Positions 31,071-40,969 of a stretch of DNA of 44,789 nt are shown here, piece after piece. The position numbers and the translations under genes are program-made. How positions within the stretch are numbered: position 1 is the stretch's first letter; every line of letters begins with the position of its first letter. The notes under the pieces were generated by a model. That model was not told the origin of the DNA. It searched no databases and was given only the letters and a program-made list of their open reading frames with translations. Source of the stretch: Scleroderma bovista (Eukaryota > Basidiomycota > Agaricomycetes > Boletales > Sclerodermataceae). The stretch spans positions 1 to 44,789 of the forward strand of contig JAYMGJ010000641.1 of NCBI GenBank assembly GCA_037178675.1, written 5' to 3'.

Positions 31071-32237
31071 CTACGAGTCCCCGTCTGTTTCTGTCTCTGG
31101 GTCTTCATCGTCCATCCTGCCACCGTCCTCTGTCTGTTCTTCTGCATCTCTGTACACCTCTGTCCATTGGTCTTCATCGCCACTGTTCTTGTCGTCATCC
31201 TCTTCCTGTCTATTGACACCTCTGTGCTCTTCTGTTCCCCCTAGTGTGCTTGTCTCTTCGCCTCCGCATGCTCCTTCACTGCTTCCTGTGCTGTTGTTCT
31301 CCCTTAGTTGCTGTATATAGGCTTGTTGTGCGTCATGTAGTTGCGAGCCCTCTTTGGGTGTGAATGCACGTAGGTGCCTTGCGTGGTATAGTCCTGGCAG
31401 TGGGGAGCCGGTTAGTGTTTCTATTTTGTACGAGTTACGCAGCTGTTCTGCCACTCGACATGGTTGTGACCATTTGGGTAGTAGTTTTCGGTCAGTTTTG
31501 AATGTGTAGTCCAGGTCGTTGTGGTAGACCTGTACAAGTTAGCCTCTGGCAAACGCGACCTCACCCAGGTGCCGTTGTAAGACACGCTTGTCAAACACCA
31601 CTTTCCATTTCAGTGCATGTCGCACAGCTTCGTCATACCCATCTAGTCGTTGTTGTGCGACATATGCCATGTGGATTGCTGCTTGGATTGTGGTTGTCTG
31701 TGTGGTACTATCAGTAGGTTCCATACGTTTAGTGTCCACCACTAAACCTAATAATAGTTCTTTCGGTGAGTGTTTCAGTGCCGGTAGTATGCGGTTGTTC
31801 AATGCTCGTACTGCGTCGTCGAGGTGGTCCGGCCATGTTTTAGGTAGTTTTTCCCACGTGATGGTGTTATATTTGTTGTCGTTGAGGTCTGGGGTGCATA
31901 GTCGTTTGAGGATGTGTAACAGTAGCTTGTTGGAGCCTTCTACGAGGCCATTGATCCATGGTGAGTATGCAGCGACAACGTGATGTTTACAGGTCCACTT
32001 AGCACAGAATTCCTTGACCGCATTATTATCGAAGTGTTTTCCACCGTCGGTCATGAATGTTTCTGCAGCTGTGAATGTGTTGAATATGCTTGAGAGGCTG
32101 TCAATCGTAGTTTTTGCTGTGCCTGCTGTTTTATATTTTGTGACCCATATATGTTGGGAAAACGTGTCGAGGAACAGGCCTAGGGTGTGGTAACCGCCTT
32201 TTCCTGTGGGCATGGATAAGTAATCTCCGACTAGTAG
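31071..32237 (-). pseudogene. Integrase core and C-terminal part of pol
   Basis: The integrase core has the D,D,E triad in LGLFLDTFS, FMTDGGKHF and INGLVEGSNK (about 32170-31920). It is followed by PLVDTKR-type linker sequence, a GPF/Y-like region (LPKWSQPC, NSYKIETLTG) and an acidic tail. Stops interrupt the frame at about 32235 (TAG, just before VGDYLSMPTG) and near 31537 (TAA). No chromodomain is visible. The protein would insert the element DNA in the host genome; this copy cannot be made in one piece. Confidence 0.88.
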
Positions 32238-33500
32238 CTAAAATGGATGTTGCCTGGTTATTGGCTCCAGTAGAGCGTGGAGTTTTGGTGTCCCAAAGTT
32301 CTTGCATCGTCCACAGTTTCGGATAGCTTTCATGATTGATGCGTCTAGTTTTGGTGAGTGGTACTTGTCGGTGAGTGCGATCTTCAGTGCGTCCCGCCCC
32401 CAGTGTCCCCCTGTGCTGTGGATGTGTTCAGCTTTCACTTCGGCTTCTGTACGTGAAATACACTCTATGCGGCTCCTTGGGCGGATGCTTGTTCCAGCAT
32501 GTATGCGCCAAAGTTTGCCATCATCTATCATGTATTGGGATGCTCGATGTCTTGCCCTGTTTCTGTCGCGTATTGGCATCGCTATGTCGATGTTCAATAT
32601 TGCGTCTATGACCTCTGTATAAAGTGGTTCGTTAGTAAACCGTTCTCTTAGTTTCTGGTGTGCCTGGTCTATCTTGTCTAGTGAGAATACATCATTGATC
32701 ATACCTGTCACCGCCTCTGGGTCTGGGTTGACTGACCAATTGCTGCCATCATCCGTGTTGTCTGTCCGCTCCATACTGTCCCATTGTCGACTGAGTCCAT
32801 CAGCAATAACGTTGAGGCGTCCTGGTACGTGCCGGACTGCTACAATATTGTGCGCGATGATACCATCACGCCAGCGGGCGTGTACTGCAGATGGTTGGGT
32901 GTTTGACAGGACATCTTTTAGGGCTTTGCAGTCGGTTTCAATTTCGACCGGGTAACCCCATACAATGTCTGAAAACTGATCTAGTCCATATTTGAGTGCC
33001 GCAAATTCCAGTAGGAAAGGTTTGTAGTTCCTCTCTGATGTCGACGTGCGTTTTGATGCGAATGCGATTGGTAGTCTTTTCTCGACTGTTCTGCCTGATG
33101 GCGTAAGTACGGTGGTGCGTTGTGTGAGTACTGCTCCTAGGCCTTCTTGGCATCCGTCTGTTGTGACAATAAATGGTGAGCCATCGTATCTTGGCGCATG
33201 TAATATTGGTTGGCTGGTGAGCGCGGTTTTTAGGTTCATGAACGCTATGGAGTGCGCTTCCGTCCAATAGTCCCGTAATTTGAATGTCGTCATTGCTTTG
33301 CGGTACGTGGTCTTGGAGATCAGTTTTGGTATGTCCACCTTCTGTAAGAGGTCCCGAAGTGGTCCTTCTATTTTTGCGTATCCTCATATTAAGTCTCTAA
33401 AGTGACCGGTTAGTCCTAAGAACGAGAGTAAATTTAACGCGTCTTCTGGTTGCGTCCATTTGACCACCGCCGTTAATTTTGCTAGATCCGGTTGTACACC
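32238..33500 (-). pseudogene. RNase H and integrase zinc-binding part of pol
   Basis: RNase H domain with VTTDGCQEGLGAVLTQ, FLLEFAALKYGLDQF and ETDCKALKDVL, then an HHCC integrase zinc finger (HIHSTGGHWGRD..NCGRCKNFG, about 32410-32300). Upstream, the connection region with QPEDALNLLSFLGLTGHFR lies in the same frame but is cut by a TGA at 33386-33384. Role: degrade RNA in the RNA-DNA hybrid and recognise element ends. Confidence 0.87.
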
Positions 33501-33538
33501 CTGCGGTCCGACTGTGGCTCCTGCAAAGGTAGTTTCAG

Positions 33539-34560
33539 TCATGAACAAGCAGCATTTAGTTGGGGAAAGGGATAGTTTGTGTTCCCTGCAACGTTGGAAT
33601 ATGGCGTAGTTTGCTTGTCATTCCTTCGAAGGTATTGTCCGGCTGTTCCTCCATCGTCCACGAACAATTCTAATGTGTTGTCAGCCAATAGATCATGGAA
33701 GCATTCTGTGACTACGCCTGAAAATGTCGTTGGGGCACCTGTCCAGCCCATTGGCATTCTCGTATACCAATAGTATCCATTTCCTTCTATGAAGAATGCT
33801 AGGTATGGTCGCCATTCTTCGGGAACGTCTATCGCATAGAACCCTGATGCGAAGTCAAAGATTGATACGAACCGGTGACCGCTTAGTCGCTGCTGTTTTG
33901 CTCGGATGTCTCCTTGGTGTAGCGGTGGTACCTGTGTTACCTTGTTGAGTTCTGCGAAGTTTTGCGTGACCCTCCACTTCGTCGGTTCCGTTACTGTTGC
34001 TTGTGTTGTTGCTTCGCTCTGCGGTGGTGCTGTGGGTGTTATGTTGAATGGTATTGGTATCCCCGCTACTTCGCATTGTCGGTTTACCTCCGCTTGTAAG
34101 TCGTCCAACGTCATTGCTCCTATGGCATCATGAGTCTTCTGCGTTAGGACTGTTGGTGCGATGTGCTTGATCTGTGTGATGTCCGCCCGTTCTATCATGT
34201 TAGCATCAAGCATTTGCTGTACCCATTTATGCATGTATTGTTTCTGTGGCGGGCTTAGTGGGCGCTGCTGCACGCTTGTGCTGAATCTTGTATCTTTTGG
34301 TACGTTTAAGTTTACCCTAGCACCTGGTATCAGCATGACTTCTGACAATGAGCAGGCAAAAACATCAGCGTATTCCATTATGAGTGCCTCAATCTGCTTT
34401 TGCTCTCCCTCCGTGGTGTTTTCCCCGATCTTGATGCTTTTGATAATGTACTCGACTCGTCGTGGGTTGAACGGGTCTTTTTGTCGGGTAAACGTGTTCT
34501 CCTCCGACTCTAGTTGCTGAGCTTCAGTTGCGTACGTTTGTACTGTGTTGGGTCGTTAGC
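33539..34560 (-). pseudogene. Reverse transcriptase part of pol
   Basis: Frame open from about 34560. Motifs: SEVMLIPGARVNLNVPKDT, RPLSPPQKQYMHKWVQQMLD, WRVTQNFAELNKVTQVPPLH, SIFDFASGFYAIDVPE, YTRMPMGWTGAPTTF and the catalytic FVDDGG, the F/YxDD box of Ty3-like elements with Phe in first place. After FVDDGGTAGQ a frame change (near 33640) puts the rest of the domain in another frame, so this copy is defective. Confidence 0.88.
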
Positions 34561-34752
34561 GATAAGGCTTGCTATTCCGTGAGGTTCTCTGTAGTCGTCC
34601 GCTTGTATCTGTGGATGTCGTGTCCATTGCGTGTGGTTGACGCTGTTGCTATCTGTTTGATGTCCAGTGTGGGCTTTCGGTCGCCAACGACGTGCACAGA
34701 TGTGTTCTGATCGTGGAACCTGTTGATGAGTGGGTGCGGCTGTTGCTGTTAC

Positions 34753-35280
34753 CTATTGTAACGGTGTCGTCTCATATTCGTGGATGGCTTTGAAGGCGAT
34801 TAAGAGTGGTTTTCCAAGGAGGAAAGCCCATCCTCCGCCGCTGTTGAAGACTAGGAATGATCCTGTTATTTCCGCATCCCTGATTCTTATTGTACCCTTC
34901 CACTCTGCCTCCGCCTTTGTGATGTAGTTCTGTCTGCCATCCGCAATGTCTGTGTGGATGGTTGTCCAGCCTTTTAGACAGTGTTTTACAGTGCGGAACA
35001 CTGTTGTGCACATTGCGCTTGACATTGCACCATCGTCAAACAGTGCTCGTACGCGTATGACTTCTCCTGTCTGGTTTTTGAGTTCGATTGGGTGTATGAA
35101 GGGGACTGCTTTCCCGTGTCCGTTCCTCGTGTAGCTGGTGTCGTGTGAGCCGGCTGTGTACAGATTAATGGCATCGCTCGATTCGTGTGTTACATGCGAA
35201 GCATTAGGTGCTACTGATGGTACGGTGATGGTCCTTTGGGTCGTTGTTTCGTCCCTTACAACGACACGTCCCCATTTCCC
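34753..35280 (-). pseudogene. Aspartic protease part of pol
   Basis: The frame is -1 relative to gag and open from the gag end. It reads KWGRVVVRDE, the active-site-like ALFDDGAM (near 35035), then WAFLLGKPLLIAFKAIHEYE and stops at TAG (about 34754). The DDGA active site is common in agaricomycete Ty3-like proteases. Between this stop and the reverse-transcriptase frame (about 34750-34560) the sequence changes frame. Confidence 0.75.
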
Positions 35281-36740
35281 TCGTCTACGAGTACGAGTCT
35301 GATTTCCACTGCTTTTCCTCTATTGTAGGCCCCTAGAACCTGGTTGCATATCGCACGCCAGGCAGACTCTCTGTTGCTCAGGCGAGACGTATCTCCAGGG
35401 GGTACTGGGCACTGTCTGCCGCTGTGTCCATGAGTGCCGCACTTGAAGCATTCCCCGGAACATACGGGAGCGGTTCCGGGTGTGAGTGGGTATGGGGTTG
35501 TTTCGTCAACGCGTGTGCTCTCGCCGTGTTGCGTGAGCCACTGTGTGACTTGCGCTTGGTGTGCTTGGTGTCCTGCCGCTGTGGGTGGGTGATGTTCAAG
35601 AGTGTTGATGATGTTGCGCAGAGTGTTCTTTTGCGCTTCTGTTACCGGTTCGAACTGGTTACAGACGTGCTGGCATGGTTGTTGCTGTATCGCAAAGCGG
35701 CTGCCCGTGGAAGTGGGTGTTGTTGGGCTGGTGGGCTGTGTGTTTTGTGGAGGGGGTTGCGTGAGATTCATGTGTTGCATGCGCCCTGATAAGTCTGTAA
35801 TTGATGCCTGTACTCTCTTCTCTATCGCTTCTTCGTCTTTCCTTCGTCTTTCCAACTTCGCCTTTCCCTCCTTCAGCTTCCCTGTACTCAGGCCCTTCAC
35901 TGCTCCTGTAAACATCTCCCAGTTCGCGTACTCTTCGTCCAGTAAGTCCCGTACCATTTCTGGTAGCTTTTCCTTGACCTGCCAGATCAGGACGGCGCTC
36001 TTTTCTACCTTCGCCAGTTTCGCAAGAGCCAGTGCTCCTTCAGCCCATATGACGTGCGTCCATGCCTGTACTCCGCTCTTCGTCTTGATGGTTCCTATGT
36101 CTTCTTCAGCCAAAGTTAGTTCTAGTAGCTCTCTTTCGTAGTCCTTCGTCGTTTTCGCCACTCTCTGGATGGGCGGCCACCTTTGGTCGAATGCATACCA
36201 TAGTTTATCCCATGAGAGTTGGCATTCGGTTGAAAGTCTGTTGTACCATTCTTCCGCTGCTGATCCGCCGACCATGTAGTCCGCTAACGCCTCTATCTTT
36301 TCGTACTCCATTGTTATAGTAGTGCATTCTCTCATAGCATGGTTAAATGCTTTGATAAAGTCCTGGGGGTCCGTAGGGCTATCCTCGCCGTGGAAGGGTT
36401 TGACCTCCATCATGGCTTTGTGGTTGCATCGTGCGGGCTGCGGCTGCATATGTAACAAGCCTATGGGCTGTGATCACGGGACATGTATGAGTATCTGTTG
36501 GAGAAGGGACTGGAATGCCTGTGGGACTGGGGCGAAGTCGGCTGAGGTAGGGCTTTGTGGCGAGTTAGGTCGCGGTGATGGTGGTAGTGGTCTTGTCGAT
36601 GCGACGTCCTGTGGGGACTGCTGCTCTTGGTCCGACAGCAGTTGGAAGTTGCTGTCGGTACCTGGGGTATTCGTGCCTGTGTGAGGTGCAGATGTTTTGG
36701 CTATGAAGCGACCTCTGCTGTCTCTTTCTGGTAGTCGTCT
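35256..36740 (-). pseudogene. gag, with CCHC zinc knuckle
   Basis: The main open part is 36458-35256 (400 codons): KPFHGEDSPTDPQDFIKAFN, GGSAAEEWYNRL, FDQRWPP, a charged helical segment, a Gln/Pro/Thr-rich linker and the nucleocapsid CFKCGTHGHSGRQC (C-x2-C-x4-H-x4-C) near residue 350. An in-frame TGA (36476-36474) separates it from an upstream open stretch (RFIAKTSAP, SPRPNSPQSPTSADF) that looks like the natural N-terminus, so the real start is probably above 36700. Gag builds the particle in which reverse transcription takes place. Confidence 0.87.
35274..35280 (-). promoter_or_regulatory. Candidate -1 frameshift heptamer at the gag-pol junction
   Basis: On the minus strand the gag codons read GAG GGA AAT, so G GGA AAT fits the X XXY YYZ slippery pattern. 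It lies 15 nt before the gag stop (35258-35256). Slipping back one base leads straight into the open protease frame (TGG GGA CGT). No downstream structure was checked. Confidence 0.5.
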
Positions 36741-36886
36741 ACGGGACAGTTTTACTGCTTTTTGGTGGTTCGAGGGTTTCGTTCGACTGCTGATATACTG
36801 CTGTGCATGTGTAAGTTGTGTGTTCGGTTGCTATCGATGGCTGCGGGCTGCTGTGACTGCTGTGCTGATAGCTGCAACTGCATGTA

Positions 36887-36909
36887 GTTCGAATCTGCTC
36901 TCGTCACCA
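36887..36909 (-). promoter_or_regulatory. tRNA primer-binding site
   Basis: Starts TGGTGACGAGAGC three bases inside the 5' LTR. The complement ends in CCA and, further up, contains TTCGAAT, the T-loop core of tRNAs, so complementarity may reach the T arm. The exact tRNA is not identified. Confidence 0.65.
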
Positions 36910-36912
36910 CGT

Positions 36913-37028
36913 TGGAGCAGGCCCAGAGTGACCTCGTCGAAAGATGACCTGATGGTCTACAGAGGGTGGCTCTCGTGCTATACTACGCCTGCTGACTAAG
37001 GCTGTGCTCCCTGACCCCCCCTACTCCA
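36913..37028 (-). repeat. 5' LTR, 116 bp
   Basis: Partner of 30882-30997, retaining CG at the three positions where the other copy has TG or CA. Flanked outside by ACGA. Confidence 0.93.
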
Positions 37029-37108
37029 ACGACGCAACCACCGCTGGACAGGGGAGGGTTGGTTTGCTGATGTTAGTTGTCTGACTGAATTACTTCTTGA
37101 AAAAAATG

Positions 37109-37855
37109 TGTTGGGGGGTTGCTACAGTGGACCTAAAGGACAGAAGCTGTGGTAGGAAGTTGGTAACCCTGTAGTAACCTCAGTAGATGTTCAAGCTACT
37201 GGGGCAACAGCAACGGGGTAGCGCAAGCGTACCTTTGATAGCTAGTAGCTGGTTCTTGAAGTTGAGTTGTTTGTGAAGTAGCGAGTAATGAGAGAACAGT
37301 TGAACTGTATTGAACTTAGGAACTACAGGGTATACTACAGGGTATATATACCTGTGGTACATGGTCTGTGCGTAGATAAGTATTATTCTAGCCTATTTCA
37401 CCATATTCCCATATGTAGTAGGTGCAGTTTCCATAAACATAGTTATCTGGAAACGTGCCTGTAACGTGCATCAGCATGTGTTATACACGTGCCTTGCATG
37501 TGATAGTTCCGGCTATCTTGTGGAGCCGGTCATGTGATCTACCGGTAATCCGGTTGACACTACTCCGAATCACATGTAACTGTGATCTCTGGAATCTCCA
37601 AGATTAGATTAAGATAAGATATAATCATACTTTCTTGTCGACAGCTACTATATTAGAGTAGTACCTGTAGTAACTACTACAAATGAGTATGTGTAGAAAT
37701 GAGTGTGTAATGGACTACTTACCCTCAGTAGATGTTCAAGCTACTGAGGGACTAATAGGAAATACTACTGTGTATGTGCGCTCTGAGGGCTTATGTAAGC
37801 ATCACATGGTCACACACCTCAGTACCTAGTAACGCATGCTGGTTAATTTACAACA
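37109..37855 (-). mobile_element. Copia-like LTR, 747 bp
   Basis: Ends TGTTG...CAACA. Read on the minus strand it begins TGTTGTAAATTAACC after a purine-rich CTTAAGGGAGCG-like tract (37856-37870), so it is the 3' LTR of an element whose body has been lost or diverged. It contains two direct copies of CCTCAGTAGATGTTCAAGC with CTACT (37169 and 37721), each a near-palindrome, and shares them with the remnant at 6603-6879. No target duplication is seen, as expected if the right side is internal DNA. Confidence 0.6.
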
Positions 37856-38090
37856 CGCTCCCTTAAACAGTAAGTGTTAATAGGGACAGTAGAAATATGA
37901 ATGAATGAAATCAAAGAAGTGTTAAATATCAAATGAATGAGTACTTAATGATTCCAAACGAGTGTAGTCCATTGCTCAAGAGTCCGAGGCTTTTGATGTG
38001 AAGGTTTGAGTGAGACTGTGGTGTCGTTACCAGATTTGGTAAGTCACGTGTCCGCGATGGACGTGTTGCGTGTTGTTGATCCGTTTCCGC
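37856..38090. other. Stretch right of the Copia-like LTR
   Basis: A minus-strand frame includes IKSLGLLSNGLHSFGIIK just before the purine tract, where the end of a Copia pol would lie, but the match is too short to assign. Confidence 0.25.
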
Positions 38091-38830
38091 AGGTGAGTAC
38101 TTGATGCGATTAGACTTGTTGTTGTTGTGGCTAACCTTTTGCAGGTCGTTCTTCAACCTCTGAAGGCTGTATAGAAGATATCCGATGGATGTGGATCGCG
38201 AGGGATCGCCCGCATCGCGTGGTAGGGGGAGTATGGGCTTGTGGAGCCCATGGTAAGTCTTCTCGTCTTCTGGCATTCGACTGACGTTTGTAGGTCGTGG
38301 TTTCAGCCTTCCGCGTCGATGCCTGGGTCCAATGACCCTGTAGGAATGTTGCGGGTCGTCCCCACTTGGCTGCGCGATCGGATCACGTCTCAGGTAGGCC
38401 GTTTCGCCGTTTCGTGTTGGGCTGACGATTTTGTCGTTTATTCGCTCGATCTTGAGCGGTCTGCGTTGATGGATGGGTCCAATTACCCTGTTGGAGTGTT
38501 GCAAGGGGATGTCGGGTGGCCGCGTGGCGTGTGCGTGCTGTAGGTGAGTCGTTTTGCTCTTCCGCGCTGGGCTGACTTTTATATGCTTGATCTTGGGTCT
38601 AGCGCGTAGTCAGATGGGTCCAATGACCCATAGGTGAGTCGTTTCGACTCTTGGCGTGCAGGCTGACATTTTGTCGTTTATCCTCTCGATCTTGGACGTT
38701 CCGCGTCGATGCTTAGGTCTAGCGGGTCCATACGGTCGGTCTGCATGGTTGGTGGGTGTCCAGGACGACACAGGTAAGTCATTGTTTTGAGTTCTTTGAC
38801 TCTGGCGCTTGAGCTGACTGTCTATAGCCA
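38091..38830 (+). repeat. Second array of tandem exon-intron modules
   Basis: Intron-like segments with donors at 38093, 38253, 38394, 38544, 38634 and 38774 share a body such as GTGAGTCGTTTYG..GGCTGACTTTT..CTCGATCTTG, including a clear branch site GCTGAC and TAG acceptors for several (38602, 38827). Exon-like parts repeat GCGTCGATG and GGGTCCAATGACCC. The period is about 90-150 bp. Open frames are short on both strands and no protein is recognised. The DNA is clearly richer in CpG than its left neighbour. Confidence 0.55.
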
Positions 38831-38859
38831 GCAGCGCCTCCTCCACTCGATTTGAGTCG

Positions 38860-39290
38860 ATGTGGCCGCTGCTAGTCATGCCGTTCACATCGCCGTCACC
38901 TCCATTTCGATCACCATCACTGTTGCCAGCTGTCTCGTCAACGACTCTCGCCACCACTGCCTCTCCTGCACTCTCCACTCGTCCAAAGACGAACATTCAA
39001 TTTGTGGTGTCAATCGGCGCGATCTGTGGTACGCACATGTTGGTACCGTTGACGCTGACCTGTTTCCATTGAATGGTAGGCTCGGGTGTCGCGATTTCGC
39101 GCCCATGAGGTGTGTTTCGCGTTTTCGAGCAGATTTGACGTGTTCTGACGTGTTCCGTTCCGTTTGCAGGCTTTCTCGCGTCGTTTGCAACGTTGTGGGC
39201 GTCCGTCCGTACGCTCGATGCATCCGTGTGGTCCCTGCAGCCATTTGGCTCGTCCGAGTGCTGGCTTGCAGCCTCCACAGGTGAGTAGTT
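38860..39290 (+). other. Short open frames, uncertain gene
   Basis: A 70-codon frame (MWPLLVMPFTSPSPPFRSP..) and an overlapping 140-codon frame follow the exon-intron array and precede a GTGAGT donor at 39281. They could be a 3' exon of a repeated gene. No domain seen, and the opposite strand also has open frames, so the call is weak. Confidence 0.2.
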
Positions 39291-39389
39291 TGTTTTCCAC
39301 ATAATGTACCTACTTTGTCCCATCTTACACGGCCACCCGAAGGTGAAAATCGGCCGAGTGTCACGGGCCAGCGGACAGGAGCCCACGGA

Positions 39390-39640
39390 TGGAGTATCAC
39401 CGAGTAATACGGGTGGGCTACACACTATGATTTTGTTACCATGTGATATGGGTGGGCTATGGTAGTAGTTAAGGAGGGGTTATGGTAGGGATATAGGAAT
39501 TGTCATCATATCATGTTGGTGGGCCACAATCTTACTGGGTGCACATTAATGGATGAGCCCATATTTACTGGAATGCAAAGGTATGGGGTGGGCTAGCAAA
39601 AATAGATACTACTGCATACAGTAGGAACTAATCTAATCAA
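39390..39640. repeat. Degenerate GTGGGCT repeats
   Basis: Units of the type GTAATACGGGTGGGCTA, CATGTGATATGGGTGGGCTA and CATGTTGGTGGGCCA occur every 35-50 bp. Same family as 40970-42080 and 6960-7160. Confidence 0.6.
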
Positions 39641-39659
39641 CCTACCAGCAGAACTGGCT

Positions 39660-40960
39660 TCATTACCGCGGGTGAACTACTGGGGTTGACTACCGCGGGT
39701 TGACTACTTACCATTGATGGACTACTATAGCTGACTATACACAGGCATCACACACCACGGGATTACTACAAACCACATGCCCACTACGGGCCCACTACTA
39801 ACCATGGGTTAACTACCCACGCAGGTTAGGTTGGCCAGCAGTTGACTACACAGCGGGGGTTGACTACCCGGTGGAGTAACTCTCCACCACGGGTTGACTA
39901 CACCGCAGTCGCACTACCAACCCAGGGGTGACCGCCCATTGTGGGTTCACTCCCACTGCAGAAACCGCGGGTTCAATACTTACCGCAGGTTACTTTCCCA
40001 CCACGGATTAGCTAGCGACTGTACAGTACAGGTCAACTACACAGCAGAGTACTCACCGCGGGTTCGCCACCTGCTACAGGTTACACTGTGGATTCAATAC
40101 ATACCGCAGGTTATCCACCCACTGTTTACTACACAGTGGGGGTTAACTACCAAGCGGAGTGACTCTCTACTGAGGGGTGACCAACCATTCTGGGTTGGCT
40201 ACCCACTCCAAATGAAACCGCGGGTTCGATACAGAGTAGCTGGCTATTGCTGTTGACAGTACAGCACATGTAGAGTACATAGCAGAGTACCCATTGTGGG
40301 TTCAATAAATGCTGTGGGGTAGTTACCCAACACAGGTTATCTACCCACTGCTGTTGAATACATATCAGGGGTTGACTACCCTGTAGAGTGACTCTCAACC
40401 GCGGGTTGAATAGTAACCGCGGTTACACTACAAACAACTATCTACTGAGGGGTGACCACCCATTGTGGCTTTGCTCACTGTAGGTGATACCGCGGATTCA
40501 CACATATGGTGGGTTAGCTACCTACCCAGGATTGGCTAGCCACCGCTGTTGACTACACAGCACAGGTTGACTACCCAGTGGAATGAGTACCCACCGCGGG
40601 TTGGTCATCAACCACGGTCCCAGTTGCAACCACTACCTACCCATGGTTGGCCACCCACTGCATATGATACCGCGGGTTAGCTATCCACTGCTGTTGATTA
40701 CACAACAGTTTGACTACAGTGGAGTGAGTACCCACCGCGGGGTGATGCTAAGGGTTGCCACCATGCATCATCCAGGGACAATCTTTTATAACCAGTGGAC
40801 TAAACTCTGCCCTTAATGTACTATCGACACCAGAGATGGAAAACCTACTCAGCATTTATGCACAGTAGTTGACAGGGAATATCTTCTCCAATTCCATGAC
40901 ATTGGTATTGGTTAGAGTGGAACCTTGGTTTTTGACCGCAGGTAAAGTTCATACCGCGGG
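39660..40960. repeat. Degenerate array with ACCGCGGGTTGACTAC units
   Basis: A long run of 16-30 bp units related to CTACCCACCGCGGGTTGACTAC, with variants such as ACAGCAGGTT and CCACTGCTGTTGACTAC. At least twelve intact CCGCGG hexamers occur here. No gene is credible in it. Confidence 0.75.
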
Positions 40961-40969
40961 TTGTTATAA

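Larger units (their letters stand above)
30882..37028 (-). mobile_element. Ty3-like LTR retrotransposon, 6.1 kb, degenerate
   Basis: A full-length element on the minus strand bounded by two 116-bp LTRs (30882-30997 and 36913-37028), with ends TGGAG...CTCCA and a 4-bp flanking duplication ACGA (30878-30881 and 37029-37032). Internal order gag, protease, reverse transcriptase, RNase H, integrase is that of Ty3/mdg4-type elements. A primer-binding site and polypurine tract are in place. The two LTRs differ at only three positions by eye, so the insertion is fairly young, yet the coding region has several stops and frame changes, so it is dead on its own. It split the trinucleotide-rich array. 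Confidence 0.92.

Noticed and set aside
31502..36684. Plus-strand ORFs inside the retrotransposon
   Set aside because: They are shadows of gag and pol on the minus strand.
37929..38504. 191-codon minus-strand ORF as a gene
   Set aside because: It runs through the exon-intron module array, has no domain, and both strands are open there.
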